This document shows positions 1 through 8,900 of a stretch of DNA of 64,000 bases, piece by piece. The notes beneath the pieces are model-generated. The model did no database searches and had not been told where the DNA came from. It saw only the letters and a list, made by a program, of their open reading frames with translations. Each line of letters starts with the position of its first letter. Position 1 is the stretch's first letter. Position numbers and translations under genes: made by a program. The stretch lies in the NCBI GenBank assembly GCA_902781045.1, contig CACZHT010000002.1:124001-188000 (forward strand). The letters are read 5' to 3'. The DNA comes from an uncultured Bacteroidales bacterium. GTDB taxonomy: Bacteria; Bacteroidota; Bacteroidia; Bacteroidales; Muribaculaceae.

Positions 1-489
1 CGTGTGAGATTTTTTATCGGCATCCAGCGCGCTCGCACGGTCATCAAGGGCACCGACCGTCTGCTGTCCTCGCTGCGCCGCGTGCATGCTCGCTATCCCG
101 ACCTGTGCCAGATGGAAGTGGTCGAGAACCTGCCTTACAACGAGTACACGCGCCGCATGCGTGCTTCGCATGTGCTTCTGGACCAGCTCTACAGCTACAC
201 TCCGGCTACCAATGCCCTGATTGCCATGGCACAAGGACTGGTGGCGGTGAGCGGAGCCGAGCCCGAGTATTATGCGCTCATCGGCGAGCCGTCGCTGCAC
301 CCCATTGTCAACGTCACCCCCTACGACGACGAGGACATCGACCGCCAACTCGAAACCATCATCCACCAGAAGTCCCGTCTGCCGCAATGGAGCCGAGACA
401 GCCGAGAGTTTGTCGTGCGCAACAACTCAGCGCAAGTCGTCGCACAGCGTCACTTGGACTTCTGGCACCAACTGCTCGAAACCTCATGA
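1..489 (+). CDS. Glycosyltransferase family 4-like, C-terminal part (5' truncated by window edge)
   Basis: About 162 residues are visible and the reading frame is open to base 1, so the true start lies outside the window; the GTG at 4 is unlikely to be the real start. The segment reads like the C-terminal Rossmann half of a GT-B glycosyltransferase: an RMRASHVLLDQ stretch followed by a small-residue stretch (ATNALIAMAQG) and an SGAEPEYY segment, where GT4 enzymes carry the E-x7-E donor-binding region. It would transfer a sugar from an activated donor during surface-polysaccharide or glycoconjugate assembly. Its stop overlaps the next gene's start (ATGA at 486-489), so the two are translationally coupled. 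The fold call is inference from a partial sequence; the specific sugar cannot be told. Confidence 0.6.
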   Translation, partial: RVRFFIGIQRARTVIKGTDRLLSSLRRVHARYPDLCQMEVVENLPYNEYTRRMRASHVLLDQLYSYTPATNALIAMAQGLVAVSGAEPEYYALIGEPSLHPIVNVTPYDDEDIDRQLETIIHQKSRLPQWSRDSREFVVRNNSAQVVAQRHLDFWHQLLETS

Positions 490-1331
490 CACTCCAACTG
501 CTCATCTGCACCATCGATGGCGGCATCGACAATGTGGTCGACTTGATATTGCCGCCTCAACCCGACATCGGCTATGTCGTGTCGTGGCAGCATAGCACCG
601 CCGGAGGCCACCACGACGTGCCCGCCCCGCTGTTGCGCGATGACATCCAGGTGTATCATCTAGAGGGTCGCGGCCTGAGCCGCAACCGCAACAACTGCCT
701 TCGCCACGCCTCGGCCGACGTATGCCTGATTTGCGATGACGACTGCCGATACACCGTCAGTGGCCTGCAAGCCGTGCTTGACACCTTTGCATCCCATCCC
801 GGCACCGACCTGGCCACCTTTGTGATGCAGAATCCCTATTGCACCAAGCCCTACCCCACATCGGCCATCGACCTGCAGCGGCGCCCCAGGGGTTACTACC
901 CCACATCGTTTGAGATAGCTTTCCGGTTGCAATCGGTGCGCGGCCGTCTGCGGTTCAACGAGCACTTTGGTCTAGGAGCCGAACTGTTTCACTGTTGCGA
1001 GGAGGAGATACTGGTGCATGACGCACTGGCACTGGGTCTGCATTGCCACTTCTACCCGACAGTCATCGTCGAGCACGACCATCCCACCACCGAGGCCAGC
1101 CGCGCCACCACGCCCGGCGTGCTCATGGGCAAGGGCGCGTATCTGTACATCGGTTACCGCCGCAAGATGTTTCTGTATCCCTGGCCCATCGCCTGGCGGC
1201 TGCACCGGCAGTACGGTGTGAGCATGGCCTACGGCCTGCGCTACCTCTACAAGGGGCTGTTCCACATCCTGCGCCACCGCGACAAAGCTACAGCCGGAGT
1301 CATTGCCACCAGCTGTGGAGCAGTCGAGTAG
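486..1331 (+). CDS. Glycosyltransferase family 2 (GT-A fold)
   Basis: 281 residues. ATG at 486 is chosen because it overlaps the stop of the upstream glycosyltransferase (ATGA), whereas the frame is open much further upstream without coding character. Visible features: GLSRNRN at residues 63-69, a nucleotide-sugar-binding stretch typical of GT2; an acidic DDD metal-binding motif at 84-86 (CLICDDDCRY); and FGLGAE at 161-166 followed by EEE at 172-174, the position of the catalytic-base region in GT2. No membrane segment, so it probably works at the cytoplasmic face on a lipid-linked acceptor. With the preceding gene it looks like the end of a polysaccharide or glycan assembly cluster that continues left of the window. 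Confidence 0.8.
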   Translation: MTLQLLICTIDGGIDNVVDLILPPQPDIGYVVSWQHSTAGGHHDVPAPLLRDDIQVYHLEGRGLSRNRNNCLRHASADVCLICDDDCRYTVSGLQAVLDTFASHPGTDLATFVMQNPYCTKPYPTSAIDLQRRPRGYYPTSFEIAFRLQSVRGRLRFNEHFGLGAELFHCCEEEILVHDALALGLHCHFYPTVIVEHDHPTTEASRATTPGVLMGKGAYLYIGYRRKMFLYPWPIAWRLHRQYGVSMAYGLRYLYKGLFHILRHRDKATAGVIATSCGAVE

Positions 1332-1376
1332 TCAAACACACGAATTGTCAAACACTCGAATAGCCGAAAATTATCG

Positions 1377-2462
1377 TCAGATGCGACGTGAGACGGCAGC
1401 CTCGAGTTGTGTGCCGTCCTCGACACGCTCGACAATGTCGCCATCGCGGATGACGAATGTGGTGGGCACACCCATCACCTGATAGACACCGATGTTGCGC
1501 GAGTTCTGTCCCTGCGGGTCATAGACGGTGATCCAGGGCAGATTCTTTGCCGCCTGACTCCAGAAGACATTGTCGGTGTCGAGACTCACCTGGTAAATCT
1601 CCAAACCACGCGACTTGTAACGCGAGTACAGGTCGTTAAGCAACTTGTTGTACATGGGTGAGAAATCGGCCTGATAGATGGTGAAGCATAACAACACCAG
1701 ATGGTTCTGCTTGGACACCTGCTCCAGGCTGTGTGTTGTTCCGTTGTAGTCCTGGAGCTTGATGTCGATGAGCGATGCCACCTCGGCATTGATGGTGTCG
1801 GTGGGTGCCATTGCTGCCCGTCGCCGCTGCTGTCCCTCGGTGAGCACTCGCACCAGGTAGTCGGTGCGAGGGTCATTAGGCTTGAACGTATAGAATGCGT
1901 TAGCCACAGCCCCGATGATGCGCAAGTCATTATTGTCGAGCGGGTCGAACAGGGGCTTGTCGTCGACATACTTGTTGATGACATAATAGGCGACAATGCC
2001 CTTGGGGTCGGCCACAATCTGCTCGGCCAGCTTGCGTTTCCACACCTTGAACTGCTCGGGCGATGCCTTTCCGCCAGCCATCTGCAACGCTTGCTGGTCG
2101 ATTTTCATCACCTGTACAGCATGATCGCTACCCGCCACAGTGTAGTCGGTGCCGAAAGCATCCAGCCGTGTTTTGACGGTCAGGTGGTCGAGACTGTCGA
2201 TAGGGAAACAGATGGCCTTGTCGCCCAGACGCAACCGATAGATGTTGGGAAACTCGGGAGCATCGGCATCGACGCTGAAGTTGCCGCCACTGCCAGTAGT
2301 GACCGTGTCGACCACTAGCCAGTAGCCGTTGCTCGACACCTCGAGCACGAGTTGTGTTGTGTCGCTGGCGCCCTCGACCGTGCCGTCGACCTTGAACTTG
2401 TTGTCGCTGCATGATGCCAGCATGGCCAGCACAGCGAACATCATTAAGATATGTTTCTTCAT
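1377..2462 (-). CDS. DUF4369/thioredoxin-like lipoprotein without CXXC
   Basis: 361 residues from the ATG at 2462 (MKKHILMM...), chosen because it gives a standard lipoprotein signal with lipobox LASC near residue 18; an in-frame ATG at 2468 is possible. The N-terminal part (VDGTVEGASDTTQLVLEV...) resembles the DUF4369 beta domain that precedes AhpC/TSA-thioredoxin domains in Bacteroidota. The C-terminal part has the thioredoxin fold elements, including a cis-Pro region (VMGVPTTFVI). Where the redox CXXC should be, the sequence reads LLCFTIYQADFSPMYN, so both active-site cysteines are missing and disulfide exchange is unlikely. It probably sits on a membrane facing the periplasm. The role is unknown. 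Confidence 0.8.
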   Translation of the reverse strand: MKKHILMMFAVLAMLASCSDNKFKVDGTVEGASDTTQLVLEVSSNGYWLVVDTVTTGSGGNFSVDADAPEFPNIYRLRLGDKAICFPIDSLDHLTVKTRLDAFGTDYTVAGSDHAVQVMKIDQQALQMAGGKASPEQFKVWKRKLAEQIVADPKGIVAYYVINKYVDDKPLFDPLDNNDLRIIGAVANAFYTFKPNDPRTDYLVRVLTEGQQRRRAAMAPTDTINAEVASLIDIKLQDYNGTTHSLEQVSKQNHLVLLCFTIYQADFSPMYNKLLNDLYSRYKSRGLEIYQVSLDTDNVFWSQAAKNLPWITVYDPQGQNSRNIGVYQVMGVPTTFVIRDGDIVERVEDGTQLEAAVSRRI

Positions 2463-2496
2463 CTCCATTATATTATTCAATATTGAAAATCGGGTG

Positions 2497-2504
2497 CAAA
2501 GGTA
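2497..2504 (-). promoter_or_regulatory. Bacteroidota -7 promoter box
   Basis: Minus-strand TACCTTTG, an exact match to TAnnTTTG, about 35 nt upstream of the thioredoxin-like lipoprotein start. Confidence 0.7.
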
Positions 2505-2612
2505 CGAATTTTTTTAGACTTTGGACGGCTAAACCTTAGACTTTAGTCATCCTGGGGTGTCACCACGTTCCATCCTCGGTTACAAAATCAGTCATTTTCA
2601 GCGTCCCTCGCT

Positions 2613-3704
2613 TCACGGTGTGATGGCAAAGGTGACCACCTGTGGGTAGTGGTCACTGGCACCGGCGCGGTGCAGCTGATAGTCCACAGCCTGCAGGTGC
2701 CCGCGATAGAGGATGTGGTCGATGTTAAAGTAGAACCGGTCGCGGTTGAAGGTGAAGACTGGCCAGCGGCCACACTCGGCATAGGCATCGTGCAGGTCGT
2801 CGCCGCGAATGGTGCGGTAGCTGTACGAGCCGGGCGTGTCGTTAAAGTCGCCACAGACGATGACATTGGGAGCTGTAACAGTGTCACTCAGGATGTCGCG
2901 CAGCTGGTGAGCCTCGCTGGCACGGCGACGGAACGCCCCGGCCAGCTTGCCCAGCAACGAATGCCGCACCTGTGCAACATCGCCACGGTCCTTTAGCTCG
3001 TTGCTGGTGAGCTTCTTGTAGAGCTGCTTGTCGTGGTCGCTCAGGCCGATGGACTGGAGATGCACATTGACGATGCGCAGAGGCGTACCCGCCACCTGGA
3101 GGTCGAATGCCTTGGCATAGAAATGATACTCACTGTGGATGTCATCGGCGGCCCCAAAACCCTGCTTAAGCGTGGTGTCGTTATAGACAGTGTAGGGCAG
3201 CTTGGACAGAATGGCCAGGTCGTGATAGCCCTGCGAGTGATAGGGATACTTCTGCTCAAGTTCTTCGCGCAGGTCGACGTGCTGAGGCAAGTCGCTGAAG
3301 TCCATAGGGCCGAGCGAAGTCTCCTGTAGCACGACAAAGTCGGCATCCTGGTCCAGGATGTAACGCAGCGTCTTGGCCTCCATGTCAAATCCTGCCACGT
3401 TGTAGGTCATCACTCTGACTGTGGTCTGCCGGTCAGAGACCTCCTTGCTTCCGCTCAGGGGCATGCTCAGTCTGACCACAGGCCATGCCAACAGAGCTGC
3501 CAGTGCGACCATGGCCAATGCTTGCCACTGGCGCACAACCAGGCATGCCAGTGCCACCAGCAGTGCTCCTGCCACGACCACCGGCAGTGCCAGTGTGGCA
3601 ACAGCGGGCACAGCCCATGTGCGGGGGTCAATCCAGCCGCCATAGGCCGACATGAGCAACACCAGGGCAGTGGCTGCGGCTATGAGTCGGAACACCAGCT
3701 TCAT
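2613..3704 (-). CDS. Endonuclease/exonuclease/phosphatase-family membrane protein
   Basis: 363 residues. Two or three N-terminal hydrophobic segments (about residues 5-20, 32-57 and 62-80) anchor a C-terminal EEP (DNase I-like) domain that begins at RVMTYNVAGFD, with N102 and the catalytic-metal Glu in VVLQET (E128). Later motifs are CGDFNDTP and a C-terminal SDHYP, the His/Asp pair of the fold. EEP enzymes hydrolyse phosphodiester or phosphomonoester bonds of nucleic acids, sphingomyelin or inositides; the substrate here is not evident. The gene starts 2 nt after the upstream rhomboid stop, so the rhomboid-rhomboid-EEP genes form one operon, an arrangement familiar from other Bacteroidales next to HU. 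Confidence 0.88.
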   Translation of the reverse strand: MKLVFRLIAAATALVLLMSAYGGWIDPRTWAVPAVATLALPVVVAGALLVALACLVVRQWQALAMVALAALLAWPVVRLSMPLSGSKEVSDRQTTVRVMTYNVAGFDMEAKTLRYILDQDADFVVLQETSLGPMDFSDLPQHVDLREELEQKYPYHSQGYHDLAILSKLPYTVYNDTTLKQGFGAADDIHSEYHFYAKAFDLQVAGTPLRIVNVHLQSIGLSDHDKQLYKKLTSNELKDRGDVAQVRHSLLGKLAGAFRRRASEAHQLRDILSDTVTAPNVIVCGDFNDTPGSYSYRTIRGDDLHDAYAECGRWPVFTFNRDRFYFNIDHILYRGHLQAVDYQLHRAGASDHYPQVVTFAITP

Positions 3705-3706
3705 GA

Positions 3707-4588
3707 TTATCTCTTGCGTGATGCACTGAAGAGCACATCGCGCTCATGGTCGGTGAGCGAGGTGTAGCCCGAACGCTTGATTTTGTCGAGGATAGCATCA
3801 ATCTCGGCCTCGGTGGGCCTGTCGTTGACTGGTCCGTCATGAGCCTGTCCGTAGGCCTTGCCCCCAACCGGTTGCCCCACCCCGGGTTCGCGCCGCGACA
3901 CCAGCGATGCCAACCAGTCAAGTGCCGCATTCAGCGGAGCAGTAATGTCAGTGCCATGCCGCAGCGCCGTGGCATAGATGGCTCCCACAGCCGCTCCGCC
4001 CAGATGGGCGATGTGTCCTCCGGCATTACCTGCGTCGACACTGAGCAAGTCGATGCCAATGGTGACAATAGCCACCCACTTGAGCGAAATCTCGCCGATG
4101 AACAGGAGCCCGATTTTGTAGTCAGGAGCCCACACTGCCACTGCCACAACAATGGCAATGACCGATGCCGAAGCACCCATCAGGTAGCTGTTGTGCCCGG
4201 CGAAGTGCGGCAGCAGATTCATGGCCAGCAGATAGAACGCCGCTCCCCCCAGTCCGCCCAGCACATAGAGCGCACTCAGTCGCTTGGGGGTAAAATACTC
4301 GAGGAAGATTCTCCCCAGCCAATAGAGCCACAACATGTTGAACAAGATGTGCAACAGGTCATAGTGAGTGAACATATAGGTGATGGGCGTCCAGGGTGTA
4401 TGTGCCAGCCTGCCCAGGTCGGCCGGCAGCTGCACCCACTGCACCAGGCTCTGTGCCGGCACATTAATAATGATGCCCACCAGTGCCACCAGATGCACCA
4501 GTACAAAGACGGCGATGTTGATGTAGACGATGCGCATGAGCATCGTTCCCTGCCTGTAAGAGCGCTTGATGTCGTCAATAATAGCCAT
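3707..4588 (-). CDS. Rhomboid-family intramembrane serine protease (second of pair)
   Basis: 293 residues with about six hydrophobic segments. The catalytic dyad is visible: Ser in MGASAS (S140, helix 4) and His in GGHIAHLGG (H195, helix 6). The HYDLLHILFNMLWLYWLG segment is the conserved HxxxHxxxNM-like helix 2. A hydrophilic C-terminal tail (about residues 230-293) ends in TEAEIDAILDKIKRSGYTSLTDHERDVLF, a short helical segment seen on many Bacteroidota rhomboids. It should cleave transmembrane substrates in the inner membrane. Its 5' end overlaps the upstream rhomboid gene by 14 nt, indicating translational coupling. Substrates are unknown. Confidence 0.93.
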   Translation of the reverse strand: MAIIDDIKRSYRQGTMLMRIVYINIAVFVLVHLVALVGIIINVPAQSLVQWVQLPADLGRLAHTPWTPITYMFTHYDLLHILFNMLWLYWLGRIFLEYFTPKRLSALYVLGGLGGAAFYLLAMNLLPHFAGHNSYLMGASASVIAIVVAVAVWAPDYKIGLLFIGEISLKWVAIVTIGIDLLSVDAGNAGGHIAHLGGAAVGAIYATALRHGTDITAPLNAALDWLASLVSRREPGVGQPVGGKAYGQAHDGPVNDRPTEAEIDAILDKIKRSGYTSLTDHERDVLFSASRKR

Positions 4589-5285
4589 TGCCTCCCACTG
4601 CGCCCTTGCGACGCCAGTACCACAAGATGATGAATCCGAAAATCATGCCTCCCAGGTGTGCGAAGTGCGCCACACTGTCCATGGCACCAGCCACGCCAAA
4701 GAGCAGCTCGACCAGTCCATAGCCAATCACCATCCACTTGGCCTTGATGGGAAAGGGGAAGGGGATGATGTACATGGGCATGTTTGGGAACAGATATCCA
4801 AACGCCAGCAAGATGCCGAACACCGCTCCCGAAGCACCGACAGTGATGAAGTCATTGTAGGTAATGACACTGCCCATGCCGTCAATGACAGTACGTCCTG
4901 CCTCGACTGCAGCCACCATGTCGGCCAGGCTCAGCTCCCAGGTGAGTTCCTGTACGATTCCTGCCCCGATGCCACACGAGAGATAGTAGAACAGAAACCG
5001 CTTGACCCCCATGGCTCGCTCAATGATGCCTCCGAACATCCACAACGAGAACATGTTGAAGAACACATGCGCGATGCCGCTGCTGTCGTGCATGAACATA
5101 TAGGTCACCAGCTGCACTGCATTGAAGTTGCTAGCACGCCAGTAATGCAAGCCCAGCCAGTCCTGCAGGTCAAACGCCGCCGTGCGCTGCATCACGATGG
5201 TTGCGAGCCACAGCAGGAAGTTGATGATGAGCAGATGCTTGGTCACGGGCGGAATGTTTGCCCAGAAAGAGCCTCTTGAATTCAT
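4575..5285 (-). CDS. Rhomboid-family intramembrane serine protease (first of pair)
   Basis: 236 residues. The dyad is Ser152 in VGASGAVFGILLAFG and His210 in HFAHLGGMIFG; HVFFNMFSLWMFG is the conserved helix-2 segment. It lacks the C-terminal extension of its neighbour, so the two are paralogues with different tails rather than a simple duplication. First gene of the operon, with a promoter box about 27 nt upstream. It acts in the inner membrane as a site-specific protease; substrate unknown. Confidence 0.93.
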   Translation of the reverse strand: MNSRGSFWANIPPVTKHLLIINFLLWLATIVMQRTAAFDLQDWLGLHYWRASNFNAVQLVTYMFMHDSSGIAHVFFNMFSLWMFGGIIERAMGVKRFLFYYLSCGIGAGIVQELTWELSLADMVAAVEAGRTVIDGMGSVITYNDFITVGASGAVFGILLAFGYLFPNMPMYIIPFPFPIKAKWMVIGYGLVELLFGVAGAMDSVAHFAHLGGMIFGFIILWYWRRKGAVGGNGYY

Positions 5286-5311
5286 ACGCTTCTAAAACTG
5301 TTTATAGGGTG

Positions 5312-5319
5312 CAAAATTA
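5312..5319 (-). promoter_or_regulatory. -7 promoter box of rhomboid-rhomboid-EEP operon
   Basis: Minus-strand TAATTTTG, an exact TAnnTTTG match, 27 nt upstream of the first rhomboid start. Confidence 0.65.
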
Positions 5320-5423
5320 GCGAAAAAGTCACGAAAATCAACGCTATTGGCCACAAATCATAGTTTTTTGCTAAAAAAACTCACTTTTTTTGACTTTTTT
5401 TTTGCAGATATCATTCTTTTGCC

Positions 5424-5431
5424 TATATTTG
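5424..5431 (+). promoter_or_regulatory. HU promoter (-7 box, -33 TTTG)
   Basis: TATATTTG at 5424-5431 with TTTG at 5401-5404, 19 nt apart, the spacing expected for a Bacteroidota sigma-ABfr promoter. It lies in an AT-rich stretch 57 nt upstream of the HU gene. Confidence 0.75.
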
Positions 5432-5488
5432 CCCCAAAAATAAAAGACTTTTTAATTCTACAAACAAAATTATTAAACTTAAACCGTT

Positions 5489-5758
5489 ATGAACAAAACA
5501 GAATTGATTAACGCAATTGCTGCCGAGGCAAAGTTAACAAAGGTTCAGGCCAAGGCCGCTCTTGAGGCAACACTCAAGGCTATCGAGGAGACACTGGTCA
5601 AGGGTGACAAGGTCGCTCTGATCGGTTTTGGAACTTTTGCCATTCAGGAGAAAGCCGCTCGCGAGGGTCGCAACCCGTCAAATGGCAAAGCCATCCAGAT
5701 TCCCGCCAAGAAGGTTGTGAAGTTCAAAGCCGGTGCTGACCTGGCCAAGAAAGTTTAA
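5489..5758 (+). CDS. HU-family DNA-binding protein
   Basis: 89 residues, the normal HU length. It begins MNKTELINAIAAEAKLTKVQA, the canonical HU N-terminal helices, has GDKVALIGFGTFAIQEKAAREGRNPSNG (beta arm entry with GFGTF and the RxGRNP motif), and ends in KVVKFKAG. HU binds and bends DNA non-specifically in the nucleoid as a homo- or heterodimer. It is transcribed alone from a strong-looking promoter and followed at once by an intrinsic terminator, as expected for an abundant monocistronic mRNA. Confidence 0.98.
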   Translation: MNKTELINAIAAEAKLTKVQAKAALEATLKAIEETLVKGDKVALIGFGTFAIQEKAAREGRNPSNGKAIQIPAKKVVKFKAGADLAKKV

Positions 5759-5804
5759 GAGCTACAAGCCTAACAACACACAACTTTTCGTGAAGTTGTT
5801 CCCC

Positions 5805-5836
5805 ACCCTCACCCTGACCAGGCTGAGGGTTTTTTT
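5805..5836 (+). terminator. Rho-independent terminator of HU gene
   Basis: Stem ACCCTCA (5805-5811) / TGAGGGT (5824-5830) followed by a T run to 5836, 47 nt after the HU stop. Confidence 0.8.
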
Positions 5837-5872
5837 GTTCCGAGATAAGAATTAACATTATTTTTGTTTTAA

Positions 5873-5899
5873 AGTGATTATTTTAAAGAAATAATCACT
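5873..5899. promoter_or_regulatory. Perfect 11-bp inverted repeat abutting the LRR-gene promoter (candidate operator)
   Basis: AGTGATTATTT (5873-5883) and its exact reverse complement AAATAATCACT (5889-5899), separated by 5 nt. The right arm overlaps the first base of the -7 box TAAATTTG (5899-5906). The size and position fit a dimeric repressor or activator site; no T run follows, so it is unlikely to be a terminator. Confidence 0.5.
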
Positions 5900-5906
5900 A
5901 AATTTG
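5899..5906 (+). promoter_or_regulatory. -7 promoter box of secreted LRR protein
   Basis: TAAATTTG, an exact TAnnTTTG match, about 75 nt upstream of the chosen ATG at 5981. The leader is therefore long enough to carry regulation. Confidence 0.6.
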
Positions 5907-5980
5907 TGAGTTCAAAACAAGCTGTAACTAAAATCGGCCAAATACAATCAATTTATTATAAACCCATAACAAGAGAGACT

Positions 5981-8900
5981 ATGAACACAAGACTATCACA
6001 TCGCTCATGGTTGCGTGCCGCGGCAGTGACGGTGGCTGCGCTTGTGGCAGTACCCCTGCTGCAAGCAGCCAGCATCACACACGACGGCATCAACTACACC
6101 ACCAGCGGCCAGAACGCCACGGTCGCCAAGTACACCATCGTCCGTGCCACGGCCGACACCCCTGCTGACACCTTATTTTATAGTGGCGACATTGTCATTC
6201 CCGAGACATTCGAAGAAGACGGGACGACCTATACGGTCATCGCCACAGCAGCCAACTCGTTTCTGGACTGCAAGGAGCTGACCTCGCTCGTGCTGCCCGA
6301 GACATGCGTCACCATCGGCCGCAACTCGTTCAAGGGCTGCACCGCACTCACCGTCAGCCCCATCCCCGTGACGGCCACCACGATTGGCACCGGGGTGTTC
6401 AATGGCTGCAGCAGTCTGCAAGAGGTAGTTGTTCCACCGGGATGGATCAAGCTGGTGAGTGAAGAATTTTCGGGTTGTCCGCTCAAGAAGCTAGTGTTTG
6501 CCGACACCGATACGCCAGTCGAACTAAAGGTCGACATGTTCGGCAAGACCGCCGAGACCAAGCTAGCCATCAACACGCTTGAGGAGATTTACATCGGCCG
6601 ACACATCGATGCCAGTAAGTATCAGAACAATGAGCAGCCCTTCCACAACCTGACCAGCCTCAAGACGCTCACCATCGGCGGCTATGAGACCAGCCTGGCC
6701 AGCACCATGTTCCAGGGTTGCACGGCACTGACCGATGTCACCTTTGCCGAGGGCAACCTGGTTGCCACCATCGGCAGCAGCGCCTTTGCCGGCTGCACCA
6801 GTCTTCCCGCCATCACCCTTCCCGAGGCGGTGACCGCCATCGAACAGAGCACGTTCAACGGCTGCCGTGCACTGAGCAGCGTGACCATGGGCAATAATGT
6901 GACCAGCATCGGCATCACAGCGTTCTACAACACCGCCTTGTCGACAATCGCCCTGCCCGAGGCGCTGACCACCATCGGCCAGAGCGCGTTCCAGAAGGCT
7001 CCGCTGACCGGTGAGCTCGTCATCCCCGCCGGTGTCACCGCCATCGGCACCCAGGCCTTTGCCGAGACTCAACTGACTGGCATCTCCATCCCGGCCGCCA
7101 CCACCAGTATCGGTGCAGCCGCATTTGCGCCCATCCCTACACTGGCCAACCTGACCCTTGCCGAAGACAACACCGCCTTTGGTCTCATCGACGGCATACT
7201 GACAACATCCGACGGCAAGCGGCTCCTGGTAACTGCTCATCAAGCCCCCGATGCGCAAACGGCCATCAATAACGATATGATTGAAACCATCGACAACTAC
7301 GGTTTGGCCTACTCTCCCATGTTGTCGGTTGAACTGGGAGCCTTGAAACAAATCGGTAATTATGCGTTCTACAACTCCAAGGTCGAGTCGTTCCTGCTGC
7401 GCAGCCACGTAACCGTTGGCCAAAATGCGTTTAATGGTGCTGCACTGAAAGATATCACCATCACCGAGGGACGCAACGAGATTCCCATGGGTCTGTGCGC
7501 CAACTGCCCCGAACTGACCACGGTCAATCTGCCCTCGAGCACCACCAACATCATGCGCGACGCCTTTGGCAACTGCCCCAAGCTTGAGGCAATGGAATTG
7601 CCTGCCAATGTCAACTACATGGAGTCGGGTGCTGTCCCCAGTGCCATCAAGACCCTGCGTGTGCTCAACCCCACGCCCGCCGCCCTTGCCGCCGGTGTGT
7701 ATAGTGCCAGCCAGGGCGATGTCGAGTGCAAGGTGGCCACCGCGTCGGTCGACAAGTTCAAGGCTGCCCCGCAATGGCAGTATCTCAACATCGTGGGCGA
7801 TGCCACCATCGAGGCCGGCACTGCCGCTTTAGGATGCCCCACCGGGTTGTATTTCGCCACCACCGACGGCAAGCTCATGTACAAGGATGAGAACGGCGAG
7901 GTAATCGACACCAAGTTCAACGCCGGCGAGCACGCCTTCACGCTGCAGAGTTATAAGAACCGCATCTACGTGGCCGTGGCCGGACACAACTTCACCTACC
8001 AGGATCCGGCGCAGCCACTGGGCGACGGCGAGCTGTTCTACGTCAACAACACCAACGGCATCTTCTATCGTGTGGGTGTACTCAACAATGTGGGCTATGC
8101 CCCCAGCGAGGACCCCTTCACCATGTTTATCCACGAGGCGACCAACAAGATCTACATCAGCGACCGCAACGTGGGCATCCACGAGATGGACGCCGACACC
8201 ACAGGTCTCTATGGCCAGCAGCCGTTCTTGCTGCAGAACCAGTGGCTGCCCTACTACAACGACCAAATCAGCTGGGGCTCAATCACCGGCGGCTTCACCA
8301 TCGACAGTAACGGCATCTTCTGGATGACCAAGAAGTTCAACGGACTGGGACTGCTGCGCTTCACTCGCGCCGACATCTATCCCGACGGCGGACAGGGCAA
8401 GACGCAGCACTACAAGGTGCTGTTCAAGGACGACATCATCAAGACCATCTACCTCGACGAGGCCAATGGCTACCTGTATATGAACCTGCTGCGCGACCAC
8501 AACAACACCTGTGTGCCTGGTATCTACCGCATCGCTCTGAGCAAGCTGCAGAATGCCGACGGAAGCGACAAGGAGGGTAATGACCTGCTCACTATGGCCG
8601 ACTGCGAGCTCATCGACGACTCGCCCATCGCACGCGAGGTCAACTCGAGCTTCGAGAGCAGCGGCGAGGTGCCCAACGTGGCCCAGATCACCAGCGACGG
8701 CGAGAACATCTACTGGGGTTATATCGCTCCGGAGGATGATGCCGACGCCCTCACCGGCAGTGTCGCGCTCGACCCGTCCAACCCCCTGCACCACAGTGGC
8801 ATCAAGTGCATCAAGGCCGATGCCGAGACACCTGTCGTGCAGTTTGCCGTCGAGAACGTCAAGGCATACGGCATCGCCGGTGCGACCTTTGTTCCCGACA

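Noticed and set aside
105..485. N-terminal extension of the GT2 gene upstream of 486
   Set aside because: It overlaps the coding end of the preceding glycosyltransferase in another frame and reads as Arg/His/Pro-rich noise; the ATGA junction at 486 is the natural start.
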